Origin: Bacillus sp. S3
GTDB lineage: Bacteria; Bacillota; Bacilli; Bacillales; Cytobacillaceae
DNA length: 64,000 bases
Assembly (NCBI RefSeq): GCF_005154805.1
Contig: NZ_CP039727.1
Span: 3,593,501-3,657,500, forward strand
Direction of reading: 5' to 3'
A program made the translations under genes and the position numbers. Shown piece after piece: positions 40,819 to 51,598 of this stretch (its first letter is position 1; the number at the start of each line of letters is the position of its first letter). Below the pieces are notes generated by a model that searched no databases, was not told the origin of the DNA, and saw only the letters and a program-made list of their open reading frames with translations.

Positions 40819-41211
40819 ATCGAATCGAAAAGCTTTGGTACATCTATTTTGTACGGTTTAATTTTCATTTTTGCTTTTGCCGTAATATCCAGTCTTATTT
40901 TTGCCTTTATCCTTAGGTTTACTTCTGCCCGGGAAGGATCGCTTCAATATGTTATTACGGCATTATCATTCATTGCGCTATTTGGCGGCGGCTTTCTTTC
41001 CGGGGGGATGCGAAAAGAAAAAGGCTGGCTTATCGGCGGAATAACGGGGCTCATTTATTCAGTTGTTGTATTTTTGTTTCAATACCTTGGCTATGATCGT
41101 TTGTTTGACGCAGAGCAAGTAATCTATCATACCTGCTATACATTAATTGCTATGATGGGTGGAATTTTAGGGGTTAATATTGCGACGAATAACTCGCGGA
41201 GATCAGTATAG
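40819..41211 (+). CDS. yrzE: TIGR04086 family membrane protein YrzE, apparently starting at AUC
   Basis: Four hydrophobic segments make up most of the protein: GLIFIFAFAVISSLIFAF, then FIALFGGGFLSGGM, LIGGITGLIYSVVVFLF and LIAMMGGILGVNI. The motif KEKGWLIGG matches TIGR04086 proteins next to yajC. The frame has a stop at 40801-40803 and no ATG, GTG or TTG until 40849, which lies inside the first helix and has no ribosome site. AAGGGGGAGAG at 40803-40813 points to the ATC at 40819, giving M-ESKSFGTSILYG. Homologues as I recall start ME-K-GT. Function unknown. Confidence 0.7.
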   Translation: MESKSFGTSILYGLIFIFAFAVISSLIFAFILRFTSAREGSLQYVITALSFIALFGGGFLSGGMRKEKGWLIGGITGLIYSVVVFLFQYLGYDRLFDAEQVIYHTCYTLIAMMGGILGVNIATNNSRRSV

Positions 41212-41212
41212 A

Positions 41213-41244
41213 AAAAGGAAGCCGGATTTCTACGGCTTCCTTTT
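41213..41244. terminator. Bidirectional terminator between yrzE and yajC
   Basis: AAAAGGAAGCCG and CGGCTTCCTTTT form a perfect 12-bp stem with an 8-base loop between the convergent genes. Confidence 0.88.
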
Positions 41245-41249
41245 CTCCA

Positions 41250-41543
41250 CTATTTTGAAAGGCTTACGCCTTCACCTGCGCCAGCTTCAGTGACTTCACG
41301 AATGGCGTTGCGGTCATATGTAAGACGGCTTCCATCTCCACATTTAATCACAACTTTATTTTCATCGATTGAGTCGATAAAACCGTGTAATCCGCCAATG
41401 GTTACGATTTTATCCCCCTTTTTCAATTCGTTTTGCATTTGCGAAACCGCTTTTTGGCGTTTTTGCTGCGGGCGAATTAATAGGAAATAAAATAACACAA
41501 ACATTAAAATCAATGGAACGATTGTACCAAGTCCTCCAGACAT
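41250..41543 (-). CDS. yajC: Preprotein translocase subunit YajC (YrbF)
   Basis: 97 aa with one N-terminal membrane helix (IVPLILMFVLFYFLLIRPQQKR), the family hallmark, and a small cytoplasmic domain (LKKGDKIVTIGGLHGFID). YajC associates with SecDF, encoded 4 kb away. ATG follows AAAGGAGGG. It is 30 bases after tgt. Confidence 0.93.
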   Translation of the reverse strand: MSGGLGTIVPLILMFVLFYFLLIRPQQKRQKAVSQMQNELKKGDKIVTIGGLHGFIDSIDENKVVIKCGDGSRLTYDRNAIREVTEAGAGEGVSLSK

Positions 41544-41573
41544 TTTCTTTTCCCTCCTTTCAAAAATTATCTA

Positions 41574-43788
<2,215 letters not shown>

Positions 43789-43826
43789 AATATGACATCC
43801 TAATCTGTATTAAAATCTTAATTTAT

Positions 43827-44828
43827 TCACGTGGCGGGTATCTCCATGCCAAAATGCTGGTAGACAGCCGCTGTTACGACCCTGCCTCGTGGTGTTCTTT
43901 GGAGGAAACCGATTTGCAATAAATACGGTTCATAGACATCTTCAATCGTTTCCGCCTCTTCACCAATCGACGCGGCAATCGTATCTAAGCCTACGGGTCC
44001 ACCGCGAAATTTCTCAATAATTCCTTTTAATAATTTATGATCGATATGATCAAGTCCCAAACTGTCGACCTGCAGCAGTTCAAGGGCTTCTCTTGCAAGA
44101 GCAAGGTTAATTGTACCATTTCCCTTTACTTGTGCAAAATCTCTTACCCTGCGGAGAAGTCGATTCGCGATTCTAGGGGTTCCCCTTGCTCTCCTGGCAA
44201 TTTCAGCTGCTGATGGTTCGTCAATTTCCGTATCAAACAACTCCGCTGTTCGTATGACAATATTTTTCAGCTGATTCTCTTTATAATACTCGAGCCGGCT
44301 TAAAACACCAAATCGATCCCGTAATGGAGCTGATAAAGATCCAGCTCTTGTGGTGGCACCCACAAGTGTAAATGGAGGAAGGTCAAGGCGGACTGACCTG
44401 GCACTTGGACCTTTGCCAATGACGATATCAAGGCAAAAATCTTCCATCGCCGGGTACAGCACCTCTTCAATCGTCCTCGGGAGCCTGTGGATTTCATCAA
44501 TAAAAAGTACGTCTCCGGGCTCAAGTGCGGTTAGTATGGCGGCTAAATCGCCTGGCCTTTCAATTGCCGGACCTGAAGTCGTCCGAATATTGACGTCCAT
44601 TTCATTGGCGATAATGATAGCAAGGGTCGTTTTCCCTAATCCAGGTGGTCCGTAAAGGAGCACGTGATCTAAGGTTTCCTTTCGAAGCTTTGCGGCCTTA
44701 ATGAAAATATCAAGGTTTTCCTTCACTTGAGTCTGGCCAATATATTGCTTTAATGTCTGTGGCCGAAGGCTTTGTTCCATACTAATTTCGCTTTCGTTTA
44801 CTTCACTTGAAATGATCCGCTCTTCCAT
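43827..44828 (-). CDS. ruvB: Holliday junction branch migration helicase RuvB
   Basis: AAA+ motor, 333 aa. Walker [15 protein letters not shown] (about residue 58), Walker [12 protein letters not shown] (about 108), sensor [20 protein letters not shown] with the arginine finger. The C-terminal winged helix ends in [13 protein letters not shown]. It starts 13 bases after ruvA ends. No ruvC is present, as usual in Firmicutes. Confidence 0.97.
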   Translation of the reverse strand: MEERIISSEVNESEISMEQSLRPQTLKQYIGQTQVKENLDIFIKAAKLRKETLDHVLLYGPPGLGKTTLAIIIANEMDVNIRTTSGPAIERPGDLAAILTALEPGDVLFIDEIHRLPRTIEEVLYPAMEDFCLDIVIGKGPSARSVRLDLPPFTLVGATTRAGSLSAPLRDRFGVLSRLEYYKENQLKNIVIRTAELFDTEIDEPSAAEIARRARGTPRIANRLLRRVRDFAQVKGNGTINLALAREALELLQVDSLGLDHIDHKLLKGIIEKFRGGPVGLDTIAASIGEEAETIEDVYEPYLLQIGFLQRTPRGRVVTAAVYQHFGMEIPAT

Positions 44829-44841
44829 GAAACTTCACCAC

Positions 44842-45453
44842 CTATTTTAAAAGCCGCTTTAGTGCATTCTTAATGTATTGATCGGTTGTCAGCTGTTCTT
44901 TTCTTAGCTCAGGTGAAATCTTTTTAATTTCTTTTTCTGAATAGCCAAGGGCTTTCAGGGCAAGAATGGCCTCGTCAAAAGCCAAATCACTTGCTTGTGT
45001 TTGCGGTGGAAATTGATCGGCATTGAACAGGTTCGGGAAGTAATCTGGGACAATATCCTGCAATTTTCCCTTTAAGTCAAGTATCATTTGCCGGGCTGTT
45101 TTTTTCCCGACTCCCGGAAATTTAATAAGGAAACTTTCATCCTCATTTTCAATCGCCGTAACCACCTGCTGTACCTCACCAGAAGCAAGGATCGCAAGGG
45201 CCCCTTTTGGACCGATGCCCGATACATTTAATAGTTTTGTAAATAGTTTTTTCTCTTCTCTTGTTTCAAAACCATAAAGGGCCATAATATCTTCGCGTAC
45301 GTAATGAAAGGTATAGACCGTTATCATTGTTTCCATTTTTATGGCATAAATAAACGGATTAGGTGTTGCAATTTGGTAGCCAATTCCATTATTTTCTATG
45401 ACAATATATTCCGGTCCGACAAAATTGACGGTTCCTTTTATAAATTCATACAA
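44842..45453 (-). CDS. ruvA: Holliday junction branch migration protein RuvA
   Basis: 203 aa. OB domain ([20 protein letters not shown]), two HhH motifs ([16 protein letters not shown] and [17 protein letters not shown]) and a C-terminal RuvB-binding domain after a flexible linker. The start is a TTG at 45453 with GGGAGA about eight bases upstream; the annotated frame could extend nine codons to 45480 but homologues begin at this point. Directly precedes ruvB. Confidence 0.94.
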   Translation of the reverse strand: MYEFIKGTVNFVGPEYIVIENNGIGYQIATPNPFIYAIKMETMITVYTFHYVREDIMALYGFETREEKKLFTKLLNVSGIGPKGALAILASGEVQQVVTAIENEDESFLIKFPGVGKKTARQMILDLKGKLQDIVPDYFPNLFNADQFPPQTQASDLAFDEAILALKALGYSEKEIKKISPELRKEQLTTDQYIKNALKRLLK

Positions 45454-45565
45454 TCCTATTCTCTCCCTAGTTGAACTCACTGAAGTGAATTCATGCTGTC
45501 TTACATTTTAACATAACTATAGATAGGAGTTGAAGAAAATCATATTGTCTAAAAAATCAAAAAAA

Positions 45566-45593
45566 ACAGGCTGATTTGGTTTAATCAGTCTGT
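45566..45593 (-). terminator. Intrinsic terminator after bofC
   Basis: ACAGGCTGATT/AATCAGTCTGT stem with a 6-base loop. On the minus strand it is followed by TTTTTTTGATTTTTT. Confidence 0.85.
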
Positions 45594-45606
45594 CTTGGCA
45601 ATGTTT

Positions 45607-46161
45607 CTATTCTTCTTTTACGGAATAAGGCTTAAACGTCTCTAGAACCTCTACATAATGGTCCTTCGATTTTATCGGAATCCCTTGATACAACTCTTCT
45701 TGTATTTTACTCTCAAGCTTCTTAATATCTATTTGAAAAAATGATTGAATGATTCGTGACTGACCTGGTCTACCATTAAAAATGGTCAATATTCCTTCCT
45801 CAGTAACACCAAAAAATCCATTAGCTTTTAATAGCGGTGATATATCATCCACTTGTTTTCGAAATACATACGACGAATCATCAATGTCGGTTAGCTGCCA
45901 CTGGTCATATTTTGCCCAAAAATTTTCCATTGACCAGCATGTTTCATTTACAACCTCCTGACTTATTTCCCCATCAAGATAGATTCTTTCTAAAATAACC
46001 GTAATGTTTAGCGGCTGCTGATCTGGCTGTGTTTGATGATGATCCGGTTGTGCAGCAAAGCCGGTCGGTACCATCCTAGGAACACTACAAATAAACATGA
46101 AGAGAATAACAGTAACTGCGGCAAACGCAACCCGATATCTTGCTATCCCATTGACCCTCAT
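45607..46161 (-). CDS. bofC: Forespore checkpoint protein BofC
   Basis: BofC is exported into the intermembrane space of the sporulating cell and inhibits SpoIVB, which delays pro-sigma-K cleavage. 184 aa. It has a signal peptide (residues 8-35, VAFAAVTVILFMFICSVPR). The bypass-of-forespore C-terminal domain starts near residue 110 (DDISPLLKANGFFGVTEEG). ATG at 46161 follows GAGGTGA; the GTG at 46170 is in that site. It works in the same pathway as spoIVFA/spoIVFB at 57-58 kb. Confidence 0.88.
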   Translation of the reverse strand: MRVNGIARYRVAFAAVTVILFMFICSVPRMVPTGFAAQPDHHQTQPDQQPLNITVILERIYLDGEISQEVVNETCWSMENFWAKYDQWQLTDIDDSSYVFRKQVDDISPLLKANGFFGVTEEGILTIFNGRPGQSRIIQSFFQIDIKKLESKIQEELYQGIPIKSKDHYVEVLETFKPYSVKEE

Positions 46162-46257
46162 GTTCCTCACCTCTTATTAGTTAAAAATTGAACAATCTCT
46201 TCAGTCCTAGTTTAGCCTTTTTTTGCCTTTAATATCCTTTTTAGAAAATGAATTTAA

Positions 46258-46289
46258 AAAGGGACAAAGCTTATGTGCTTCATCCCTTT
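46258..46289 (-). terminator. Intrinsic terminator after the YhcN/CoxA-type gene
   Basis: AAAGGGA...TCCCTTT stem enclosing an inner AGC/GCT pair set. T-rich tail on the minus strand. Confidence 0.75.
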
Positions 46290-46294
46290 GATAA

Positions 46295-46984
46295 CTATCT
46301 TCCACCCTTGTTGCGCTGAATATCATTATGAATGTTGCGGTCGCGTCCAAGTGTTCCCTCATCGGTAATGACAGTTACCGGACGCCCCATCGTGTATGGT
46401 TTCACCGCATTTTTAATTGCTCTTTTTGTAGCTGCTGTTTTATCGTTGTCATGTAACTTTACCGATACAATAACTGTATTTCCATACGCTACAGACCTTA
46501 CATCCCGAACATTATCGATCGCGGCTACTTTGTTTCTAATTTTATTGGAGAAATTATCCTGGAAGTCCGGATTTGTTGCAACCCCGGTGTTTCCCATATT
46601 AGTACTTAAATGACCGTGATAATTCATATCGCTTGTACTAAAACGATTATCACGCTGGAAAAAGTTTCGATCTTTTTTGGCTAACGGGGTTGTTGGATTT
46701 TTCGGATGTCCATTTTCATCTTTTGTTTGCAGCTGTCTTCTTTTTTGCTCGTTAACCGCAAGATCTTCTTCCCCTAAAGTGTGGTCCATCATATCAGTTA
46801 TAGCACCATCGTTATCCCTTACTAACGTGTTAGTATTATTTGGGTGGTTTTCATTGGAATAATATCCTATCGGCCGAACAGGATTATTTTCATTCACACC
46901 TGCACGATTTTGATCACTTGCACATCCCGCCGCACCTATCAGTAAGAAGGCGGAAAGAGGAATCATCCACTGTTTCTTGTTCAA
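46295..46984 (-). CDS. YhcN/YlaJ family sporulation lipoprotein (CoxA-like)
   Basis: 229 aa. A lipoprotein signal peptide ends in the lipobox LIGAAGC (Cys near residue 21). A long Asn/Asp-rich hydrophilic region runs to about residue 130. The YhcN/YlaJ domain follows (IRNKVAAIDNVRDVRSVAYGNTVIVSVKL). B. subtilis has coxA, a spore cortex-associated member, beside safA, so coxA is the probable orthologue. Other family members (yhcN, ylaJ) sit elsewhere in Bacillus and cannot be excluded. Probably spore-inner-membrane or cortex located. Confidence 0.82.
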   Translation of the reverse strand: MNKKQWMIPLSAFLLIGAAGCASDQNRAGVNENNPVRPIGYYSNENHPNNTNTLVRDNDGAITDMMDHTLGEEDLAVNEQKRRQLQTKDENGHPKNPTTPLAKKDRNFFQRDNRFSTSDMNYHGHLSTNMGNTGVATNPDFQDNFSNKIRNKVAAIDNVRDVRSVAYGNTVIVSVKLHDNDKTAATKRAIKNAVKPYTMGRPVTVITDEGTLGRDRNIHNDIQRNKGGR

Positions 46985-47120
46985 GCGAAAAACCCCCTCG
47001 AAACTTGTCTGAGCATATTGACATGCTCATTAATAGGGTGCTGTTTTCAAGGGGATTTCATTCGCCAGACTTCTTTGGAACAAATGACCAACCTGCCATG
47101 AGCAAAAAGTTATCCAAAAA

Positions 47121-48110
47121 TCATTTCACTATTTCCTGTAAACGGTCAACGAATTTTTTCCTTGTGTAAAATTGGCTGATGGATAAATCCATCACCTGCC
47201 TGAGTTTTACAGGATCAGTATACAATTTCTCACGAATCAAGCGGTTCCATTCACGAAAAATATCGGCAGGATAAGCTAATGCGTATAAAAAGGCCTCATC
47301 ACGCAGGTATTTTTGTAATTGCGGGAAACTTCCAAGCTTATCAAATGACCAATCGATATAGGGCAGAATCCGATTGGCATATTGTAAATAATCCAGTGCT
47401 GGCGGGCCGACACTGATTAAATCAAAATCAATGAGATGTAACCTTCCGTTCTTATCGCGTATAAAATTATGATGAGCGACATCCCCATGAAGGATGACAT
47501 AAGGCTCCTTTTGAAAATAGCTGCGATGCTTTTCCATTCCAATTAGCGCCCAATTGCCCCATGCTGCTATTTCTGAGAGAAATGGGTCATTCATAAAATA
47601 TTTTAGAAAGGAAAAATTATTTAAAAAAAGCTGGAGCCTCTCCGTCCATTTTTCCAGCAAGTGACCTTTCGGGATTATTCTCCGATAGCGGCTCTCAAAC
47701 GCCGCTGTAGTCTGGTGAAATTGTTCTAGAAGTTCAATCCCTTCTAGCCTATTTTTTTGTGTTTGATAGGTGAAAGCCGTTTTATTTGGGTTAATATACT
47801 CGATACATCCAAAATATTTCCCATCAATAAAAAGCTGTTCTTTCGCGGGGGGCACTAGAAATAAATACGTTTTATGAAAGCCTTCTTTTCTAAGTGTCGC
47901 TGTAAAGGCTTCTTGTAGCCTAAGTCTGCTGTTTGTATTATACCCTTTTAAAATGTAAGTATGTTTATCGGTTTTTACTAAAAAGACAGATTTTCGAATC
48001 GGTACAAACTGAATAATTTTTTCGAAAAATTGCGACTGAAAATAAGAGAGGAGACGATCAAAATTATCATCGTCCCCTGTATTGTTTATTGACGTATTAA
48101 TTGCTTTCAT
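47121..48110 (-). CDS. CotS/YutH-type spore coat associated phosphotransferase
   Basis: 329 aa with an aminoglycoside-phosphotransferase/kinase-like fold. Visible motifs are the catalytic loop ILHGDVAHHNFI (about residue 225) and the metal-binding LIDFDLISVGPPALDYL (about 245). Both key Asp residues are intact, so it may be an active kinase. The start ATG lies inside the 3' end of safA (14-base overlap), ruling out the longer frame to 48161. Coupling to safA suggests a role in spore coat assembly. Substrate unknown; CotS, YutH and YsxE are the known relatives. Confidence 0.78.
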   Translation of the reverse strand: MKAINTSINNTGDDDNFDRLLSYFQSQFFEKIIQFVPIRKSVFLVKTDKHTYILKGYNTNSRLRLQEAFTATLRKEGFHKTYLFLVPPAKEQLFIDGKYFGCIEYINPNKTAFTYQTQKNRLEGIELLEQFHQTTAAFESRYRRIIPKGHLLEKWTERLQLFLNNFSFLKYFMNDPFLSEIAAWGNWALIGMEKHRSYFQKEPYVILHGDVAHHNFIRDKNGRLHLIDFDLISVGPPALDYLQYANRILPYIDWSFDKLGSFPQLQKYLRDEAFLYALAYPADIFREWNRLIREKLYTDPVKLRQVMDLSISQFYTRKKFVDRLQEIVK

Positions 48111-49845
48111 CTCGGTACCCTGGCATACCGTACGGATTTGTTCCAACGGGGCCCATTCCATAAGGATTCATATATGGCGGCTGGGCAACATTGACAGGTC
48201 CCGTATAGGGTGCACTGTAAATTGGCGGTGTCGGCGGGACAAAGTTTGTCGGCAAAGCATTCGGAGCAGCTGCTGCCGGCTGCATGGTCCCCATTACAGG
48301 TGCAGGTCCACAGCCGCAATCTTCCATGCCACCTGTTCCTACAGGCAGCCCCTGGGATGGATACCCTTGCATAAATGGCATTTGACTGCCTAAAGCAGGT
48401 GCAGCCATGTCTGATGATTCAAAACCATGGACACCCATAACTTGCGGTACTGGACCGCCCATTTGTGGATATCCGTAAGGCATTTGACCCGACGGTTCCA
48501 TACCGTAAGGACTTGCCATTCCCGGAGCTCCATACATCGATCCAGGCATTACTTGTGCAGTTTGTGCGAATTCTCCCGGATTTTGTGCTGGAAAGCCACC
48601 GGTTGCCGGACCTGTCAGCGGGTATCCTGCAGGGGCACCTGTTTGATACCCTGTTGGATAACCCGCTGGCATTTCTCCATAGCCCATTGGCATTTGGCCA
48701 TAGCCGCCTGGCATTTCTCCATAGCCCGTCGGCATTTGGCCGTAACCCGCTGGCATCTGACCGGATCCTGTTGGCATTTCTCCGTAGCCCATTGGCACTT
48801 GACCATAACCTGCTGGCATTTGACCGGATCCTGCTGGCATTTCTCCGTAGCCCATTGGCACTTGACCATATCCCGCTGGCATTTCTCCGTAGCCTCCTGG
48901 CATTTGACCATATGCGGCCGGATCCATCATCTGCGGCGGATACCCTGGGTTTTGGGCACCCATCACCCCCCCTGGATTGTATGCCGGGTTCACTACAGGC
49001 ATTTGCGGCATAAAGGATGACGATTCATCATGGTAAAATTGCCCTGGCATGACTGAGGCACCGGCCACAGCTGGTGCAGCGCCTGGAATCCCATGAATCA
49101 TTCCCTGGGGCGGCGCCATTGCCATTCCTTGGACTTGTGGATACGGCATTGGCATCATTGGCGGCGGAAATCCTCCCCCAAACGGCGGACAAAAGCCCGG
49201 CCCTGGCATGACAGGTGTGCAAGGGACACAATATTCTTGCATTGGCACTTCAATTGGAGCTTCTTGTACCGGAACAGGAATTTCCTTCTTCGGAACTTCC
49301 TTTACTTCAGGAAGAATATTTGCTGGTTTCGGCGGCAGATTTGGCTGTACAGTCATGTTGGACATGTTTGACATATAATAATTGTTAATATCAATTTCCG
49401 GGACTACTTGTAGAGGCATTTTAGGAGTGTAGGGTACTTTTGGCGCTTCTTTGATGATTGGCTGTTCTTTGGCAATTGGCACTTCTTTTTTAGGTACTTC
49501 CTTAATTGGTACTTCCTTAATTGGTACTTCCTTAATTGGTACTTCCTTGATTGGCATTTCCTTGATTGGTGCTGGTATAGGCTTCTCTTTGGCAAACGGA
49601 TGCTCAGCAATCGGCATTTCTTTCTTTGTTCCTAAATTGATTGTTTTTTCCGGTTTATGTGCCCCCATTGGTGCTTCTTTTTTTATATTTCCACCAGTGG
49701 TTGGGACTTTTATTTTCATACCGGGCATAATCATATCAGGGTTGCTGAGCTGTGAATTCATCTTTTTCAGCTCTTCAAAATTCACGCCGTACTTCTTGGC
49801 GATCTTCCAAAGAGTATCCCCTTTCTGTACGATATGGATCTTCAC
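48097..49845 (-). CDS. safA: SafA, LysM spore coat morphogenetic protein
   Basis: 582 aa. SafA directs inner coat assembly at the cortex-coat border. The N-terminal LysM domain (KIHIVQKGDTLWKIAKKYGV to MKIKVP, residues 1-50) binds peptidoglycan. Then come Lys/Pro repeats (PIKEV x4-5, residues ~110-135), and a Pro/Gly/Met/Tyr-rich body with about 12 heptads GYG[QE]MPx near residues 310-395. A Cys-containing DCGCGPAP lies near residue 525. The start is a GTG eight bases after GGAGGG; the 10-codon extension is unsupported. The body is low complexity and may vary between strains. Confidence 0.9.
   Translation of the reverse strand: MKIHIVQKGDTLWKIAKKYGVNFEELKKMNSQLSNPDMIMPGMKIKVPTTGGNIKKEAPMGAHKPEKTINLGTKKEMPIAEHPFAKEKPIPAPIKEMPIKEVPIKEVPIKEVPIKEVPKKEVPIAKEQPIIKEAPKVPYTPKMPLQVVPEIDINNYYMSNMSNMTVQPNLPPKPANILPEVKEVPKKEIPVPVQEAPIEVPMQEYCVPCTPVMPGPGFCPPFGGGFPPPMMPMPYPQVQGMAMAPPQGMIHGIPGAAPAVAGASVMPGQFYHDESSSFMPQMPVVNPAYNPGGVMGAQNPGYPPQMMDPAAYGQMPGGYGEMPAGYGQVPMGYGEMPAGSGQMPAGYGQVPMGYGEMPTGSGQMPAGYGQMPTGYGEMPGGYGQMPMGYGEMPAGYPTGYQTGAPAGYPLTGPATGGFPAQNPGEFAQTAQVMPGSMYGAPGMASPYGMEPSGQMPYGYPQMGGPVPQVMGVHGFESSDMAAPALGSQMPFMQGYPSQGLPVGTGGMEDCGCGPAPVMGTMQPAAAAPNALPTNFVPPTPPIYSAPYTGPVNVAQPPYMNPYGMGPVGTNPYGMPGYRDESN
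48663..48916 (-). repeat. In-frame 21-bp tandem repeat within safA
   Basis: About twelve 7-residue units GYG[Q/E][M/V]P[x]. A higher-order 21-residue (63-bp) block, GYGQVPM-GYGEMP-GSGQMPA, occurs twice in a row. The high identity between units suggests recent expansion by slippage or recombination. Confidence 0.85.
49488..49562 (-). repeat. 15-bp tandem repeat in safA (PIKEV units)
   Basis: GGTACTTCCTTAATT repeats about four times almost identically, encoding PIKEV units just after the LysM domain. Confidence 0.85.
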
Positions 49846-49907
49846 TCTGATTTCCCTCCTATGGCATAAGTCCATATAGTGTATGTGATAATGGGCAAAG
49901 TGCTAAC

Positions 49908-49944
49908 ATTCTTCAGAAAAACTTATGCTATTTTTATGAAGAAT
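49908..49944. promoter_or_regulatory. Inverted repeat between safA and niaR
   Basis: ATTCTTCA (49908-49915) and TGAAGAAT (49937-49944) with inner AAAAA/TTTTT extend to a 13-bp arm with one mismatch. It lies in the 212-base divergent interval. It could be an operator or an RNA hairpin; no known NiaR box is recognised. Confidence 0.4.
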
Positions 49945-50057
49945 ATGTTTGTCATAACGGAAATTACCTTCTGGATGGAGCTGGGGGAAAGTTTTATTTT
50001 TCACGTCAGTATGGTAAAATTGGCTATTATGCCTACTGTGAGGAGCGTTTTTTACAT

Positions 50058-50594
50058 ATGGAACAGAAAAAGATTCTTGGGGAAGATAGGAGAAAGTTTA
50101 TTTTACAATTGTTAAAAGATAGCAGTCTCCCTATTACCGGCAGCGAATTAGCTGAGCAAACCAATGTCAGCAGACAAGTAATTGTCGGGGATATTACGCT
50201 TTTAAAGGCAAAAAATGAACCGATTATTGCCACTAGCCAAGGGTATATCTATTTAAAACAGAACTCCAGCCTGCCTGTTTTTGAAAGAACTGTTGCCTGC
50301 AGGCACACCCCACAAGATACCGAAATGGAACTAAATTTATTGGTAGATCACGGTGTGTTAGTGAAAGATGTAAAAATTGAACATGCGGTGTACGGCGATT
50401 TAACTGCATCGATAATGGTTTCTAACCGCCAGGAAGTAAAGCAATTCTTAAAGAGACTGCAAACGACCAAGGCCTCATTATTATCTGAGTTAACCGGCGG
50501 CTTCCATCTGCACACCATTTCAGCCTCCAATGAAAAGCAGCTTGATAAAGCTGAAGCCGCCTTGAAGGCGGAAGGAATATTATTAGAATCATGA
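50058..50594 (+). CDS. niaR: Niacin-responsive transcriptional repressor NiaR (YrxA)
   Basis: 178 aa. N-terminal HTH (RRKFILQLLKDSSLPITGSELAEQTNVSRQVIVGDI) and C-terminal 3H domain with its histidines in ACRHTPQD (about 84), KIEHAVYG (about 113) and GGFHLHTI (about 154), which bind metal and niacin. NiaR represses NAD synthesis and niacin uptake genes. In B. subtilis it adjoins nifS-nadBCA; here those genes are absent and safA is the divergent neighbour. ATG follows GAGGAG, at a long spacing of about 12 bases. Confidence 0.9.
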   Translation: MEQKKILGEDRRKFILQLLKDSSLPITGSELAEQTNVSRQVIVGDITLLKAKNEPIIATSQGYIYLKQNSSLPVFERTVACRHTPQDTEMELNLLVDHGVLVKDVKIEHAVYGDLTASIMVSNRQEVKQFLKRLQTTKASLLSELTGGFHLHTISASNEKQLDKAEAALKAEGILLES

Positions 50595-50619
50595 AAAGAC
50601 CCGGAGAACCGGGTCTTTT
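50594..50619. terminator. Bidirectional terminator between niaR and pheA
   Basis: AAAAGACCCGG/CCGGGTCTTTT stem with AGAA loop between convergent genes. Confidence 0.88.
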
Positions 50620-50620
50620 T

Positions 50621-51475
50621 TTAATCAAGCTCTACTATGATAGAAGGGTAACTTCCTAAAACCTTTACACCGCAGCCTAATGCTTCAAGTTCCGCAATTG
50701 CTCCGGGAATCAATACTTCATCAAGCTTCATTTCAATATCAATAATGAAAAAATAATTGCCAATCCCTGTTTTCATCGGCCTGGATTCGATTTTTGACAT
50801 GTTTAACTTTCTCCAGGCAAAGGCAGATAACACCTGATGGAGGGCTCCGGCCTGATCCGACGGCAGGGTAACCATAAGCGTGGTTTTGTAATGAGATGAA
50901 CCGCTTATCGACTCAAAATCCAAGTTCTGTTCTGATAGAACGAAAAAGCTTGTATGATTATAATCAAAATCATGAATATTTTTCTGGACGATGGCCAAAC
51001 CGTACTCCTTTGCTGCTAATTCATTGGCAATCGCAGCTGACTTCAATTCGGGCTGCTCCATTACCAGCTTTGCTGCTGCCGCAGTAGAGGTCACACTCTC
51101 GATGGGCACGCCGCTAAAATGGGTATGGAGGAACTTATGGCATTGGGCAATGGCATGTGAATGGCTGTATACCACGCCCGCCTTCCGCCATGTTTCCTTA
51201 TTTGCAGGATGAACCATCAAATGCTGTTTAATTGGCAGTGTTATCTCACCCACAATTGGAATTTGAACAACATGGGTCAAATAATCCAGGGTAATATTTA
51301 CTGAGCCTTCTAGGGCATTCTCAACCGGAACCACGGCCAAATCTACTTTTTTAGCGACAAGGGCATCCATACTTTCAGGGATGGTGCGATACGGCTCAAG
51401 TTCGTATCCCTGAAAAATATTTTTCACTGCCATTTCTGTAAATGTTGCTTTTGGTCCTAAAAAGCCTACTTTCAT
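50621..51475 (-). CDS. pheA: Prephenate dehydratase
   Basis: Converts prephenate to phenylpyruvate in phenylalanine synthesis. 284 aa, monofunctional. Start MKVGFLGPKATFTEMAV with AAGGAGTGGGG upstream; the 15-codon extension is unsupported. Catalytic domain motifs are VPVENALEGSVNITLDYL and NHTSFFVLS (T-F). The C-terminal ACT domain contains KIESRPMKTGIGNYFFIID, the ESRP Phe-binding motif, indicating feedback inhibition. Separated from pheB by a terminator. Confidence 0.95.
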   Translation of the reverse strand: MKVGFLGPKATFTEMAVKNIFQGYELEPYRTIPESMDALVAKKVDLAVVPVENALEGSVNITLDYLTHVVQIPIVGEITLPIKQHLMVHPANKETWRKAGVVYSHSHAIAQCHKFLHTHFSGVPIESVTSTAAAAKLVMEQPELKSAAIANELAAKEYGLAIVQKNIHDFDYNHTSFFVLSEQNLDFESISGSSHYKTTLMVTLPSDQAGALHQVLSAFAWRKLNMSKIESRPMKTGIGNYFFIIDIEMKLDEVLIPGAIAELEALGCGVKVLGSYPSIIVELD

Positions 51476-51567
51476 TGTTTCCCCACTCCTTGTATAAATG
51501 AGCAAGCGCTTGTTCAGCACTAAAACTTCTTTTTCAAAATTTTTCGTCTTATTCTTTTAAAAAGAAA

Positions 51568-51584
51568 GCTGAGCACGGCCCAGC
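51568..51584 (-). terminator. Intrinsic terminator after pheB
   Basis: GCTGGGC/GCTCAGC stem with one G-U pair. On the minus strand it is followed by TTTCTTTTT. Confidence 0.72.
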
Positions 51585-51598
51585 AGACAAAAAGTCCG

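Noticed and set aside
48111..48161. Upstream start of the coat kinase at 48161
   Set aside because: Would extend deep into safA with no ribosome site; the ATG at 48110 fits the coupling pattern.
48427..49020. 197-codon frame rich in Trp/His opposite safA
   Set aside because: It is the complement of the GYG-MP repeats; composition is forced by the repeat, and there is no ribosome site.
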